A stretch of 64,000 nucleotides of DNA, from the NCBI RefSeq assembly GCF_014640975.1, contig NZ_BMHO01000001.1:940166-1004165 (forward strand), in the 5' to 3' direction. A model generated the notes under the pieces. The model ran no database searches, was not told the origin of the DNA, and saw only the letters and a list, made by a program, of their open reading frames with translations. Source of the stretch: Microbacterium faecale. Its GTDB lineage: Bacteria; Actinomycetota; Actinomycetes; Actinomycetales; Microbacteriaceae. Positions 27,395-36,881 of the stretch are shown piece by piece; the stretch's first letter is position 1, and every line of letters begins with the position of its first letter. Position numbers and translations under genes: made by a program.

Positions 27395-28960
27395 ATGACG
27401 CAGTCGCAGCCGATCGTCGAGATGACCGGCATCACGATCACCTTTCCCGGCGTGAAGGCGCTGGACGAGGTCGACTTCCGCCTGTTCCCCGGCGAGGTGC
27501 ACACCCTCATGGGAGAGAACGGCGCCGGCAAGTCGACGGCGATCAAGGCCCTCACCGGCGTCTATCGCATCGATGGCGGCGAGATCCGGATCAACGGCGA
27601 GGCACGCCGCCTCTCCGGGACAGCGGACGCGCAGGCCGCTGGCATCTCGACCGTCTACCAAGAGGTCAACCTCTGCACCAACCTCACGATCGGTGAGAAC
27701 GTGATGCTCGGGCAGGAGATCCGCGGCCTGCTCGGCATCGACTGGCACGCCACGCACCGCGCCGCGCGCGAGGCGCTCGCGAAGCTCGGCCTCGGCCACC
27801 TCAATCCGCGCCAGTCGCTCTCGACGCTGCCGCTCGCACTGCAGCAGCTCGTCGCGATCAGTCGCTCGGTCGTGGCGGAGTGCAAAGTGCTGATCCTCGA
27901 CGAGCCGACCTCGAGCCTCGACGCCGCCGAGGTCGAGCAGCTGTTCGGCGTCATCCGGCGACTGCGCGACGAGGGCGTCGCGATCCTCTTCGTCTCGCAC
28001 TTCCTCGACCAGGTCTACGCCATCAGCGACCGCCTCACCGTCCTGCGAAACGGCCGCTTCGTCGGCGAATACCTGACACCGGACATCCCTCGAGCCGCCC
28101 TCATCTCGAAGATGATCGGCAAGGACGCTGCCGCGCTCGCCGCGGTCGAGGCGCGCGGCGCCCGCCGCGCCGCCGCCGAGGGAGACCCGGTCTACTCGGC
28201 CGTCGGCATCGGCAAGAAGGGCATGCTCGAGCCGCTCGACCTCGAACTGCACCGCGGCGAGGTCGTCGGCGTCGCCGGCCTGCTCGGATCCGGCCGCACC
28301 GAACTCGCGCGCCTCGTCTACGGGGCCGACAAGCCCGACGCCGGCGAGGTGCGCCTGCGCGGCCGCGCCGCCGACATCACCAAGCCTGCCGCCGCGCTGG
28401 CGAAGGGCATCGCGTTCTCCAGCGAGAACCGGCGCGACGAGGGCATCATCCGCGACCTCAGCGTGCGCGAGAACATCATCCTCGCCGTCCAGGCGAAGCG
28501 CGGCTGGGCCCGGCCTCTGCCGCGCCGCGAGCAGGACGAGATCGTCGGTCGCTTCATCGCAGCCCTCGGCGTGCGCCCGGCCGACCCGGAGCGTCCGATC
28601 GGCAACCTCTCCGGTGGCAACCAGCAGAAGGCGCTCCTCGGGCGCTGGCTCGCGACCGAACCTGACATCCTCATCCTCGACGAGCCCACGCGCGGCATAG
28701 ACGTCGGCGCCAAGGCCGAGATCCAGGAGTACGTCGCCCGCCTCGCCGACGACGGCGTCTCGGTCGTGTTCATCTCGTCCGAGGTCGAAGAGGTCGTGCG
28801 GTTGAGTGACCGCATCGTCGTGATGAAGGACCACAAGAAGATCGCGGAGATCGACGGCGGGCCCGACGTCTCGGCGGACGCTATCGTCAGCATCATCGCC
28901 GAGGAGTCTTCCGACGGCGGGGGAGAGCGCGAGATCTCGCGCGAGGAGGTCACCTCGTGA
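27395..28960 (+). CDS. ytfR: sugar ABC transporter ATP-binding protein, double NBD (YtfR-like)
   Basis: 521 residues. N-half: Walker A GENGAGKST, Q-loop VYQEVNLCTNLTIGENV, Walker B LILDEPTSSLD. C-half: GLLGSGRTE, SSENRRDEGIIRDLSVRENI, LSGGNQQKALLGRWL, LILDEPTRGIDVGAK. ATG 27395 has GGAGGA five bases upstream; GTG 27383 would include the SD. It overlaps the next gene by GTGA. It is similar throughout to the ATPase at 24584 but retains better N-half consensus. Confidence 0.94.
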   Translation: MTQSQPIVEMTGITITFPGVKALDEVDFRLFPGEVHTLMGENGAGKSTAIKALTGVYRIDGGEIRINGEARRLSGTADAQAAGISTVYQEVNLCTNLTIGENVMLGQEIRGLLGIDWHATHRAAREALAKLGLGHLNPRQSLSTLPLALQQLVAISRSVVAECKVLILDEPTSSLDAAEVEQLFGVIRRLRDEGVAILFVSHFLDQVYAISDRLTVLRNGRFVGEYLTPDIPRAALISKMIGKDAAALAAVEARGARRAAAEGDPVYSAVGIGKKGMLEPLDLELHRGEVVGVAGLLGSGRTELARLVYGADKPDAGEVRLRGRAADITKPAAALAKGIAFSSENRRDEGIIRDLSVRENIILAVQAKRGWARPLPRREQDEIVGRFIAALGVRPADPERPIGNLSGGNQQKALLGRWLATEPDILILDEPTRGIDVGAKAEIQEYVARLADDGVSVVFISSEVEEVVRLSDRIVVMKDHKKIAEIDGGPDVSADAIVSIIAEESSDGGGEREISREEVTS

Positions 28961-30024
28961 ACGACACGCCCACCGGTCCGCTCGCCGCGCTGACGGGGAT
29001 CCTGAAGCACCACTACGTATGGGGCATCGCCGCGATCGTCGTGCTGCTCGCGATCAACCTCGCCGGCGACCCGAGCTACCTCGCCATCACGGTCAGTGAG
29101 CGCGGCAACCTCGTCGGCAACGTCATCGACATCCTGCGCGCCGCCGCACCCATCATGATGATCGCCGTCGGCATGTGCCTCGTCGTGGCGACGAAGGGCA
29201 TCGACCTGTCGGTCGGATCCGTCATGGTCGTCGCCGGCGCCGTCGCGATGGAGTACCTCGCCGCCGCCGCGCCCGACTCGGTCGGTGCCGCCCTCGTGGC
29301 CGTCGGCCTCGTCATCCTCGTGAGCGCCGCGCTCGGCGCCGTCAACGCGATCCTCGTCTCGGTGGTCGGGCTGCAGCCATTCATCAGCACGCTCATCATC
29401 ATGCTCGCCGGCCGCGGGCTCGCGAAGGTCATCACGGCGGGGCAGAACACGTCCGCGAACAACGACGCGTTCTCGTGGATCGCGAACGGCCGCGTCTTCG
29501 GCTTCCCCGTCATCTTTCTCATCGCTCTCGCGCTCGTGATCCTCGTCGGTCTGCTCGTGCGCCGCAGCGCGCTCGGGCTGATGCTCGAGGCGATCGGCAT
29601 GGACGCGCAGGCCGCGCGCCTTGCCGGCGTCAATCGCCGCGCGCTGCTGTTCACGGTCTACATTCTCGGCGGGATCCTTGCGGGCATCGCGGGCGTGTTC
29701 GCCACCGCGAGCGTGATGACCGTGGACGTCTCGCGCACGGGTTACCAGCTCGAGCTCGACGCGATCCTCGCGGTCGTCATCGGCGGCACGTCACTCGCGG
29801 GCGGCAAGTTCAACATCACGGGCGCGACCTTCGGCGCGATCCTCATCGCCACCCTCGACAAGACCGTCGTGTTCCTCGGCATCTCGTCGTCGGCGACGCC
29901 CGCGTTCAAGGCGATCATCATCGTCGCGCTCGTTCTGCTGCAGTCCGAGCGCGTGCGTCGCGCGTTCCGGAGGCGACGGATCCTGAGACCGGCCGCTGAG
30001 AAGAAGGAGGAGGTCGCCGCATGA
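28957..30024 (+). CDS. ytfT: sugar ABC transporter permease, YtfT/RbsC-like
   Basis: 355 residues, BPD_transp_2 fold with about ten hydrophobic segments. Family motifs: ATKGIDLSVGSVMVVAGAVA, GLQPFISTLIIMLAGRGLAK, GMDAQAARLAGVNRR, LDAILAVVIGGTSLAGGKFN. GTG start overlapping the ATPase stop, and an ATGA overlap with the next permease: tight coupling. Confidence 0.94.
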   Translation: MNDTPTGPLAALTGILKHHYVWGIAAIVVLLAINLAGDPSYLAITVSERGNLVGNVIDILRAAAPIMMIAVGMCLVVATKGIDLSVGSVMVVAGAVAMEYLAAAAPDSVGAALVAVGLVILVSAALGAVNAILVSVVGLQPFISTLIIMLAGRGLAKVITAGQNTSANNDAFSWIANGRVFGFPVIFLIALALVILVGLLVRRSALGLMLEAIGMDAQAARLAGVNRRALLFTVYILGGILAGIAGVFATASVMTVDVSRTGYQLELDAILAVVIGGTSLAGGKFNITGATFGAILIATLDKTVVFLGISSSATPAFKAIIIVALVLLQSERVRRAFRRRRILRPAAEKKEEVAA

Positions 30025-31058
30025 GCTCGCTCACCGCGCCGCCCGCGCCGCTGGGCACTAACGAGCGCCTGCCGCTCCGCAAGCGCCTCGCGCTGCACCT
30101 CGACGCGCTCCCGACGGTGGCGTCGATCCTCATTTTCGTCGGCATGGTCGTGTTCGGTGAGCTGGCCTACGGCCGGATTCTGCAGTTCAACACGATCTCG
30201 AATCTGCTGATCAACAACGCGCACCTCGTCATCCTGGCTGTCGCGCTGACGTTCGTGATCGTGACCGGCGGCATCGATCTGTCTGTCGGGTCCGTCATCG
30301 CCGTCAGCAGCGTCGCCGGCGTCATGCTGTTGAACGCGGGATGGAACCCGTGGCTCGTTGCCGTGCTGATGATCCTCATCGGCGCGCTCTCGGGGGTGAT
30401 CGCCGGCGTTCTTGTGCAGTACTTCAACGTGCAACCGTTCATCGCGACGTTGGCGATGATGTTCCTCGGCCGCGGGCTCGCGTCGATCCTCAGCACCGTG
30501 CCCGAGCGCGTCCCCGATGACTCGGCACTCATGCTCCTCGGCGAGAAGCTCAAGCTCTACGACGGGCCGAAGGTCAACGACATCGTCATCACCCCCGGCG
30601 TGATCATCGCGGCGCTCGTCGTGATCATCTCGTTCTTCGTGCTGCACCGCACGCGCATGGGCCGCACGGTCTACGCGATCGGCGGATCCGAACCATCGGC
30701 GGCGCTGATGGGCCTGCCCGTCGCCGCGACGAAGGTGTGGGTGTACGTCATCAGCGGTGGCCTGTCCGGTCTCGCGGCGGTCGTCTACACAGCGCGGCTC
30801 GGCAGCGCGCAGAACATCACGGGCATCGGGTGGGAGCTCGACGCGATCGCCGCCGCCGTCATCGGCGGAACGCTGCTCACCGGCGGAGCGGGCTACGTGC
30901 TCGGATCCGTCGTCGGTGCGCTCGTGCTGGGACTGATGATCGTGCTGATCACCCGCGACGGATCCGTGCCGCCGGAGGCGACGACGATCATCACCGGCGG
31001 GATCCTCCTGCTGTTCGTGCTGCTGCAGCGCGCCGTGACCCGCCGCCAGCGCGAATAG
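30021..31058 (+). CDS. yjfF: sugar ABC transporter permease, YjfF-like
   Basis: 345 residues, second BPD_transp_2 permease. Motifs: VTGGIDLSVGSVIAVSSVAG, NVQPFIATLAMMFLGRGLAS, GGSEPSAALMGLPVAATKVW, LDAIAAAVIGGTLLTGGAGY. It probably forms the heteromeric channel with the preceding permease. Last gene of the operon, followed by a strong terminator. Confidence 0.94.
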   Translation: MSSLTAPPAPLGTNERLPLRKRLALHLDALPTVASILIFVGMVVFGELAYGRILQFNTISNLLINNAHLVILAVALTFVIVTGGIDLSVGSVIAVSSVAGVMLLNAGWNPWLVAVLMILIGALSGVIAGVLVQYFNVQPFIATLAMMFLGRGLASILSTVPERVPDDSALMLLGEKLKLYDGPKVNDIVITPGVIIAALVVIISFFVLHRTRMGRTVYAIGGSEPSAALMGLPVAATKVWVYVISGGLSGLAAVVYTARLGSAQNITGIGWELDAIAAAVIGGTLLTGGAGYVLGSVVGALVLGLMIVLITRDGSVPPEATTIITGGILLLFVLLQRAVTRRQRE

Positions 31059-31074
31059 CTGTCCGGGCACAGCA

Positions 31075-31110
31075 AAGGGCGGTGCGAGAAACGAATCTCG
31101 CACCGCCCTT
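31075..31110 (+). terminator. terminator of the sugar ABC operon
   Basis: A 15-bp perfect stem (AAGGGCGGTGCGAGA, 31075-31089, with complement 31096-31110) and 6-base loop, 16 bases after the yjfF stop. Short A and T tracts flank it, so it can work in both directions. Confidence 0.9.
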
Positions 31111-31129
31111 TCGCGCGCTCAGCGCAGAG

Positions 31130-31228
31130 TCAGTACGCCTCGCCCTCGGCCTGCGAGGGGTGCTTCTCGAACCACAGCGGGCGGCCGAGGAAGAGGTCTG
31201 CGTCGGTGTCGTAGAGGGTGTCAACCAT
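31130..31228 (-). CDS. 32-residue small protein of unknown function
   Basis: ATG 31228 to TGA 31130-31132. A strong SD (AAGGAGAG) lies five bases upstream, the best RBS in the area. The peptide starts MVDTLYDTDADLFLGRPLWF and ends SQAEGEAY. It is acidic, with no transmembrane segment or Cys. A possible promoter (TTGTTC, 17 bases, CAATAA) lies about 50-70 bases upstream. It lies alone between the sugar-operon terminator and the katG terminator. The N-terminus vaguely recalls ketoacid reductoisomerase (YDDDADL), but nothing else of that enzyme follows. A translated micro-protein is likely; its role is unknown. Confidence 0.6.
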   Translation of the reverse strand: MVDTLYDTDADLFLGRPLWFEKHPSQAEGEAY

Positions 31229-31368
31229 GATGCTCTCCTTCATTGGAACGTCACGAGATAAGTCTTATTGCTTCGATCATGCGCGACGAACAAGGGGTTT
31301 GAAGGGGGTGAATGCGGTTAAGAACACCGAAATTTACGGATCCGGCATGAGAGTCGCTTCCAGACACC

Positions 31369-31405
31369 ACAGGGGCCGCCCCGCGCGATGCGGAGCGGCC
31401 CCTGT
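31369..31405 (-). terminator. terminator downstream of katG
   Basis: An 11-bp perfect stem (ACAGGGGCCGC, 31369-31379, with complement 31395-31405), 15-base loop, 14 bases after the katG stop. No T-run. Confidence 0.75.
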
Positions 31406-31419
31406 CGTGAAAAGGCGAC

Positions 31420-33645
31420 TTAGCTCAGGTCGAAGCGGTCGTTCTCCATGACCTGTGCCCAGGCCGACACGAAGTCCTGCACGAACTTCTCCTTCGCGTC
31501 GTCCGACGCGTAGACCTCGGCGATTGCGCGCAGCTCGCTGTTCGAGCCGAACAGTAGGTCCACGCGGCTGCCGACCAGGCCGGTGCTCGACGTGAACGTC
31601 TGTCCGTCAGCCGCCGGCGTCCAGTCCAGCCCATTCACGAGCAGCTTCACGAAGAAATCATTCGTGAGGGCGCCCGGGGTATCGGTGAACACGCCGATGT
31701 TGGAGCCGTCCCAGTTATTGCCCAGCACGCGCAGACCACCGACGAGCGCCGTCATCTGCGGCGCGCTCACGCCGAGGTGGTTGGCGCGGTCGATCAGCAG
31801 GTACTCGCTCGGCAGGTCGATCGTGCGGCTGTCGTAGTTGCGGAAGCCGTCCGAGACGGGCTCGAGCCAGTTGAACTGCTCGGGATCCGTCTGCTCCTGC
31901 GTCGCGTCCACACGGCCCGGGGTGAAGGGCACCTGGACCTCGACGCCCGCGGCCGAGGCCGCCTGCTCGACGCCCACGCCACCGGCGAGGACAACCACGT
32001 CGGCGAACGACAGGCCAGAGGTCTCAGCGACCTCTTCGAGCTTCGCGATGACCGGCTTCAGCTCGGCCGGCTGGTTGACCTTCCAGCTGACCTGCGGCTC
32101 GAGGCGGATCCGGCCGCCGTTCGGGCCACCGCGCTTGTCCGAGCTGCGGAACGTCGCCGCCGCCTTCCATGCGGTCGACACGAGCTGCTGCACCGTGAGA
32201 CCTGCCTCGGCGACGAGCTTGCGCGCCTCGGCGATCGACGCGTCGTCGGTCGCGGCGGTCTGCTCGGGCAGCGGATCCTGCCAGATGAGGTCCTCTGCGG
32301 GGACCTCGGGGCCGAGGTAGCGCGACTTGGGGCCCATGTCACGGTGCGTCAGCTTGAACCAGGCGCGGGCGAACGCGTCCGTGAACGCCTGCTGGTCGTT
32401 GCGGAAGTGCATCGAGATCTCGCGGTAGGCCGGGTCCTCGCGCAGCGCGATGTCGGTCGTGAGCATGCGCGGCTCGCGGCGATCCGGGCCCTGTGCCATC
32501 GGCACCATGTCGGCGCCGCCGCCGTCCTTCGGACGCCACTGCTTGGCGCCCGCGGCCGACTCGAAGAGCTCCCACTCGTAAGCGAACAGGATGTGGAAGA
32601 ACTCGTTGTCCCAGCGCGTCGGGTGGTAGGTCCAGGTGACCTCGAGGCCGGATCCGACGGTGTCGTTTCCTCCCCGACCGTCGCCGTAGCCCTGCTTCCA
32701 GCCGAGACCCTGCTGCTCGAGCGGTGACGCCTCGGGATCCGGGCCCTGACGGTCGTCGGGGTGCGCGCCGTGGGTCTTGCCGAACGTGTGACCACCGGCG
32801 ATGAGCGCGACGGTCTCCTCGTCGTTCATGCCCATGCGCGCGAAGGTCTCACGCGTGTCCTGGGCCGCGAGGAGCGGATCCGGGTTGCCGCCCGGGCCCT
32901 CGGGGTTGACGTAGATGAGGCCCATCTGCGTCGCCGCGAAGGGGGCGTCGAGCTCGCGGTCGCCCTGGTAGCGTTCGGCGTCGAGCCAGACCTTCTCCGG
33001 GCCCCAGTACACGTCATCGTCCGCTTCCCAGACGTCGACGCGGCCGCCGCCGAAGCCGAAGGTCTCGAAGCCCATCGACTCCAGAGCGACGTTGCCGGCG
33101 AGGATGAACAGGTCGGCCCACGAGATCTGCTGGCCGTACTTCTGCTTAACGGGCCAGAGCAGACGCCGTGCGCGGTCGAGCAGGACGTTGTCCGGCCATG
33201 AGTTCAGCGGTGCGAACCGCTGCATGCCGGATCCGCCGCCGCCGCGGCCGTCGTGCGACCGGTACGTGCCGGCCGAGTGCCAGGCCATGCGGACCATCAG
33301 CGGACCGTAGTGGCCGAAGTCGGAGGGCCACCAGTCCTGCGAGGTCGTCAGCGTCTCGGTGATGTCGGCCTTGAGCGCGTCGAGGTCGAGGCTCTCGAAG
33401 GCCTTCTTGTAGTCGAAGTCGCCGCCCAGCGGGTTCGCCACCGGCTGGTTCTTGGCGAGGATCTTGAGGTTCAGGCGGTTCGGCCACCACTCGGCGTTCG
33501 CGCTGCCCTTCGTCGGGTGCACGCGCGTGCCCGACGTCGCGACGTCGCCGTCGTGCGTGTAGTCGCCCGCGACGGTCGGGCTCTCCTGTGCGGCGGAGTC
33601 ACCGGATCCATACCCGAAGGGGCATGTGCCATTGCTTTCAGTCAT
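31420..33645 (-). CDS. katG: catalase-peroxidase KatG
   Basis: 741-residue haem enzyme that removes hydrogen peroxide and peroxides. The N-terminal active domain has the distal-site [13 protein letters not shown] and the Met-Tyr-Trp adduct partners (Trp in AWH, Tyr in [14 protein letters not shown], Met in ARMGMNDEE). Proximal His motif is [16 protein letters not shown] second, non-haem peroxidase-like domain follows, full length. The start at 33645 ([11 protein letters not shown]) matches the family N-terminus; the upstream ATG at 33690 has no support. No furA gene lies upstream, unlike in mycobacteria. Confidence 0.97.
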   Translation of the reverse strand: MTESNGTCPFGYGSGDSAAQESPTVAGDYTHDGDVATSGTRVHPTKGSANAEWWPNRLNLKILAKNQPVANPLGGDFDYKKAFESLDLDALKADITETLTTSQDWWPSDFGHYGPLMVRMAWHSAGTYRSHDGRGGGGSGMQRFAPLNSWPDNVLLDRARRLLWPVKQKYGQQISWADLFILAGNVALESMGFETFGFGGGRVDVWEADDDVYWGPEKVWLDAERYQGDRELDAPFAATQMGLIYVNPEGPGGNPDPLLAAQDTRETFARMGMNDEETVALIAGGHTFGKTHGAHPDDRQGPDPEASPLEQQGLGWKQGYGDGRGGNDTVGSGLEVTWTYHPTRWDNEFFHILFAYEWELFESAAGAKQWRPKDGGGADMVPMAQGPDRREPRMLTTDIALREDPAYREISMHFRNDQQAFTDAFARAWFKLTHRDMGPKSRYLGPEVPAEDLIWQDPLPEQTAATDDASIAEARKLVAEAGLTVQQLVSTAWKAAATFRSSDKRGGPNGGRIRLEPQVSWKVNQPAELKPVIAKLEEVAETSGLSFADVVVLAGGVGVEQAASAAGVEVQVPFTPGRVDATQEQTDPEQFNWLEPVSDGFRNYDSRTIDLPSEYLLIDRANHLGVSAPQMTALVGGLRVLGNNWDGSNIGVFTDTPGALTNDFFVKLLVNGLDWTPAADGQTFTSSTGLVGSRVDLLFGSNSELRAIAEVYASDDAKEKFVQDFVSAWAQVMENDRFDLS

Positions 33646-33786
33646 TGTTGCCTTTCGTGGACGACGGGGCCGAAGATTTGAATGACTCAATTCTAGCGCA
33701 TGCGGGGGCAGAGGCTCGACGCCGGGTGGCCGATCATGAGGGAGCCGTCAGGCGGCGCGACCTGACGCCGCTTTGCCCGCTTTCGT

Positions 33787-33792
33787 TAGGTT
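33787..33792 (+). promoter_or_regulatory. -10 box for the gene at 33799
   Basis: TAGGTT, 6 bases, ATG. Confidence 0.6.
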
Positions 33793-33798
33793 GTTGGC

Positions 33799-34275
33799 AT
33801 GGAGGATCTGCCCACCCTGCTGCGCGAGACGCGCGAGCGACTGGCCGCCGTGCCGCGCGCGCGACTCGGTGAGGTGCGTGGTCCCGGCCGGATCCGTCGC
33901 CTGTTCGGGGGCCGCCCCGTCATCGCGCCCGCCGACAAGGTCTGGCACCTCGGCGTGCTGCTCGTGGGGGAGGCGGACGTCTGGGCGACAGGCACGGTGC
34001 TGCGCGCCGAGCGCGAGGTGATCCGCGGTTACTCCGCCGAGTCACAGCGCGAGCGCGCCGTCATCCGCGGCATGGCGTTCCGCGGCGGCTTCGCGACCGG
34101 TGAGACATTCCACGTCGAGTGGTCGCCGATCGACGTCGAGCGCATCACGAGCGGCGGATCCTCGGGTCCGGTCACCTGGGACGGCGAACGCCTCATGCTG
34201 CGCTGGTCGCCGGCCGGATTCCTCACGCCGCTCGCGGACTATCTCGACGAGCGGATCCGCCTCGCGCAGGGCTGA
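33799..34275 (+). CDS. conserved hypothetical protein
   Basis: 158 residues, soluble, no signal peptide. Recognisable stretches are ETRERLAAVPRARLGEVRGP, PADKVWHLGVLLVG, RAEREVIRGYSAESQRERAV and GGFATGETFHVEWSPID, with a basic, beta-rich look. I do not recognise a functional domain. Leaderless start. A bulged CTCGCGCAG/CTGCGAG hairpin at 34261-34288 overlaps its end. Confidence 0.75.
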   Translation: MEDLPTLLRETRERLAAVPRARLGEVRGPGRIRRLFGGRPVIAPADKVWHLGVLLVGEADVWATGTVLRAEREVIRGYSAESQRERAVIRGMAFRGGFATGETFHVEWSPIDVERITSGGSSGPVTWDGERLMLRWSPAGFLTPLADYLDERIRLAQG

Positions 34276-34413
34276 GCAGCCTGCGAGGTTCGTCGCAACA
34301 CGCGACGCCCGATCGTGGGCAGATCTTCCCTTGAGGGCCGTTCATAGCTATCTTTTGGGCACGACGACGTTCACAGGATATTCATGGCGTCGACGATCTG
34401 ACCAAGGAGAAGC

Positions 34414-35988
34414 ATGTCTCGAGCACAGCCCGCAACGGGCGCGATTCCCGAGCGCGAGCAGTGGACAGGGCAGGTCGGGTTCATCCTGGCCGCCGTCGGG
34501 TCCGCGGTCGGCCTCGGCAATATCTGGCGCTTTCCCGGCGTCGCGTATGAGTCCGGTGGAGGCGCGTTCCTCATTCCGTACCTCGTCGCGCTCATCACCG
34601 CCGGTATCCCGATCCTCTTCCTCGACTACGCCATCGGTCACCGCTTCCGCGGATCCGCACCACTTGCGCTGCGTCGCCTCGGCGGCAAGCTTGGCGAGGG
34701 GATCGGCTGGTTCCAGGTCACGATCGCTGCGCTGATCGCGATCTACTACACGGGCGTCCTCGCCTGGGCGGCCAGCTATTTCGTCTTCTCGTTCGACCAG
34801 AAGTGGGGTGACGACCCGACCGGTTTCTTCGTCGGCGAGTACCTGCAGGCCTCGGACGGCGCGACGACGCCGTTCACATTCGACTTCGTGCCGGGCGTGC
34901 TCATCCCGCTCGTGCTGATGTGGATCGTCACTCTCGTGATCCTCGGCGCCGGCGTCGTCAAGGGCGTGCAGCGCGCGAACGTCATCATCATTCCGTTGCT
35001 CGTGGTCGCGTTCGTCGCCCTCGTCGTGCGGGCGCTGTTCCTGCCGGGCGCTCTCGAGGGCCTCAACGAGTTCTTCACGCCCGACTTCGCGGCACTCGCG
35101 GATCCGGGTGTGTGGGTGGCCGCTTACGGGCAGGTGTTCTTTTCGCTGTCGATCGCCTTCGGCATCATGATCACCTACGCCTCCTACCGACGTCGCCGGT
35201 CGAACATGACCGGCGCCGGTCTCGTCGTCGCGTTCGGAAACTCGTCGTTCGAGATCCTCGCCGGCATCGGCGTCTTTTCGACGCTCGGCTTCTTCGCCTT
35301 CCAGCAGGGGGTTGGTGTCGGCGATCTCGAGGGCCTCTCGGGCGTCGGCCTGGCGTTCATGACGTTCCCCGCGATCGTCAGCGAGATGCCGGGCGGCGGG
35401 TGGACCGGCGCGCTGTTCTTCGGCACGCTGACCCTCGCGGGACTGACCTCGCTGATCTCGATCCTCGAGGTCGTCATCGCCGCGATCCGCGACAAGTTCG
35501 GCATGACGCGCGCTCAGGCGGTCGGAGGAATCGGCCTGCTCGCCGTGATCTCGATCGTGCTGCTCGGCACCTCGTCGGGCCTCATCGCGCTGGACACTAT
35601 CGACCAGTGGACGAACAACGTCGGCATCGTGGCGGGCGCGATCTTCATGACGATCATCGTGATCTGGGTGAAGCGCCGCGGCGGAGAGCTGTCGAAGCAC
35701 CTCAGTGCGGTCTCGACGTTCAAGGTCGGTCGCCTGTGGGTGCTGCTGACCGGCCTCGTCGCACCGGCCGTGCTCATCTACATCCTCGTCGCGAAGCTCA
35801 TCGACCTCGCGACAAACGGCTACGAGGGGTACGCGACGTGGTACCTCGGCGTCGCCGGATGGGGATCCATCGGCCTCGCGATCCTCGCCGCGATCGTGCT
35901 GCCACTCGTGACGTGGCGCAGCGATCCCGACGAGTTCACCGCGTGGCCCACCAATGAACAGCTACAGGTGAAGGGAGGCCGGCGATGA
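34414..35988 (+). CDS. metP: NSS family sodium-dependent transporter, MetP-like
   Basis: 524-residue sodium:neurotransmitter-symporter-family protein with about twelve transmembrane segments. TM1 has the family signature FILAAVGSAVGLGNIWRFPG, and TM2 LIPYLVALITAGIPILFLDY. Followed with ATGA overlap by a MetS-like small subunit, the arrangement of Corynebacterium glutamicum metPS (methionine/alanine uptake). Substrate is inferred from that pairing only. The SD AAGGAGAAGC precedes ATG 34414. Confidence 0.92.
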   Translation: MSRAQPATGAIPEREQWTGQVGFILAAVGSAVGLGNIWRFPGVAYESGGGAFLIPYLVALITAGIPILFLDYAIGHRFRGSAPLALRRLGGKLGEGIGWFQVTIAALIAIYYTGVLAWAASYFVFSFDQKWGDDPTGFFVGEYLQASDGATTPFTFDFVPGVLIPLVLMWIVTLVILGAGVVKGVQRANVIIIPLLVVAFVALVVRALFLPGALEGLNEFFTPDFAALADPGVWVAAYGQVFFSLSIAFGIMITYASYRRRRSNMTGAGLVVAFGNSSFEILAGIGVFSTLGFFAFQQGVGVGDLEGLSGVGLAFMTFPAIVSEMPGGGWTGALFFGTLTLAGLTSLISILEVVIAAIRDKFGMTRAQAVGGIGLLAVISIVLLGTSSGLIALDTIDQWTNNVGIVAGAIFMTIIVIWVKRRGGELSKHLSAVSTFKVGRLWVLLTGLVAPAVLIYILVAKLIDLATNGYEGYATWYLGVAGWGSIGLAILAAIVLPLVTWRSDPDEFTAWPTNEQLQVKGGRR

Positions 35989-36116
35989 CTCCCATCGCGA
36001 TCGTGTTCCTCGTGATCTCGGCCGTCGTGGTCTGGGGAGGCCTGATCGGAAGCATCGGCTTCCTCACGGCCCGTCCCGAGGTCGACGCATATCCCGAGGG
36101 CGAAAACACGCCCTGA
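35985..36116 (+). CDS. metS: MetS family small subunit of NSS transporter
   Basis: 43 residues. One transmembrane helix (IAIVFLVISAVVVWGGLIGS), then FLTARPEVDAYPEGE, the MetS family pattern. ATG overlaps the metP stop; SD GGGAGG lies 7 bases upstream. In C. glutamicum the small subunit is needed for MetP activity. Confidence 0.9.
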   Translation: MTPIAIVFLVISAVVVWGGLIGSIGFLTARPEVDAYPEGENTP

Positions 36117-36127
36117 CGAAGGTGAAG

Positions 36128-36160
36128 GGGGCGTGCGGATCCGTGTGGTCCGCACGCCCC
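36128..36160 (+). terminator. terminator of metPS
   Basis: A 12-bp perfect stem GGGGCGTGCGGA/TCCGCACGCCCC with 9-base loop, 11 bases after the metS stop. Confidence 0.88.
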
Positions 36161-36185
36161 GTTCTGCGTGCCCGCGGCGGCGATC

Positions 36186-36806
36186 TCAGCGCGAGGAGCG
36201 CGCGGTGCGGCCGCGGGTGATGCCGACGAACGCCTGGATGTCGTCGGCGTCCCGCTCGCGCAGCCAGGCGAGGACGACCGGCGACGCCGGCGCCGCGGGC
36301 AGCCGCCGAAACGTGACGTCCTTGCGGTGATGCAGGCGCGCAAGCGACATCGGCACGACGGTGATCCCGACGCCCGTCGCGACCGTGGCGATGGCATCGG
36401 CTGTCGTGGGCACCGGATCGAAATTCGGCGCGACGGTCGGCAGGTCGAGCGGGCCGAACACGTCATCGAGCGGCGTGAGGAGCGTCTCGCCAGCGAGGTC
36501 GTCCGGGCGCAGCTCCTCGGCGACCGTGAGGTGCGAGTCGACGCTCATCACGACGACCGCGTCCTCGTCGTAGAGGGCGACGCGGTGCAGATCGTCATCC
36601 GAGACGCGCCCGCGGCAGATCGCCACGTCGACCTCGCGGGAGCGGATGGCGCGGAGCTGATCGGCCGCATCGAGCGGCACCAGCTCAAGCGGCTGTCGCG
36701 GGTGCTGTTCGCGCCAGCGCTCGATCCACTTTCCCGGTGTCGCGCCCGGCACCGCGCCGAGCCGCAGGATCGTTGCGCCTGCGTGTGATCCGGTCGCGTC
36801 GGCCAT
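36186..36806 (-). CDS. LysR-type substrate-binding domain protein lacking HTH
   Basis: 206 residues, essentially only the LysR effector domain. ILRLGAVPGATPGKWIERWR begins where a LysR regulator would have its first effector strand; SREVDVAICRG and TVATGVGITVVPMSLARL are family patterns. There is no N-terminal winged helix and no room for one. The start at 36806 follows TAGGCT by six bases, so the short form is a real gene start. It may be a ligand sensor or a decoy partner. It converges on metPS. Confidence 0.82.
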   Translation of the reverse strand: MADATGSHAGATILRLGAVPGATPGKWIERWREQHPRQPLELVPLDAADQLRAIRSREVDVAICRGRVSDDDLHRVALYDEDAVVVMSVDSHLTVAEELRPDDLAGETLLTPLDDVFGPLDLPTVAPNFDPVPTTADAIATVATGVGITVVPMSLARLHHRKDVTFRRLPAAPASPVVLAWLRERDADDIQAFVGITRGRTARSSR

Positions 36807-36812
36807 CCCCTC

Positions 36813-36818
36813 AGCCTA
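36813..36818 (-). promoter_or_regulatory. -10 box for the LysR effector-domain gene
   Basis: TAGGCT on the minus strand, 6 bases, ATG 36806. Confidence 0.6.
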
Positions 36819-36881
36819 TGCCCCGACGCCGTTCGTAAGGGGGCGGGGACCCGCTACGCTCACTCTGACGAAAGGATCCCG

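Noticed and set aside
25970..28834. 954-codon open frame on the minus strand
   Set aside because: Antisense to three well-supported transporter genes. High G+C leaves opposite frames open; the translation has no recognisable domain.
29742..31103. 453-codon minus-strand open frame
   Set aside because: Antisense to both sugar permeases and the terminator; no domain.
31130..31228. small ORF as a fragment of ketol-acid reductoisomerase
   Set aside because: Only YDTDADL resembles that enzyme's start. The following residues and the clean stop with its own RBS do not.
34261..34288. terminator after the gene at 33799
   Set aside because: The hairpin is bulged and overlaps the stop codon. Too weak to list separately.
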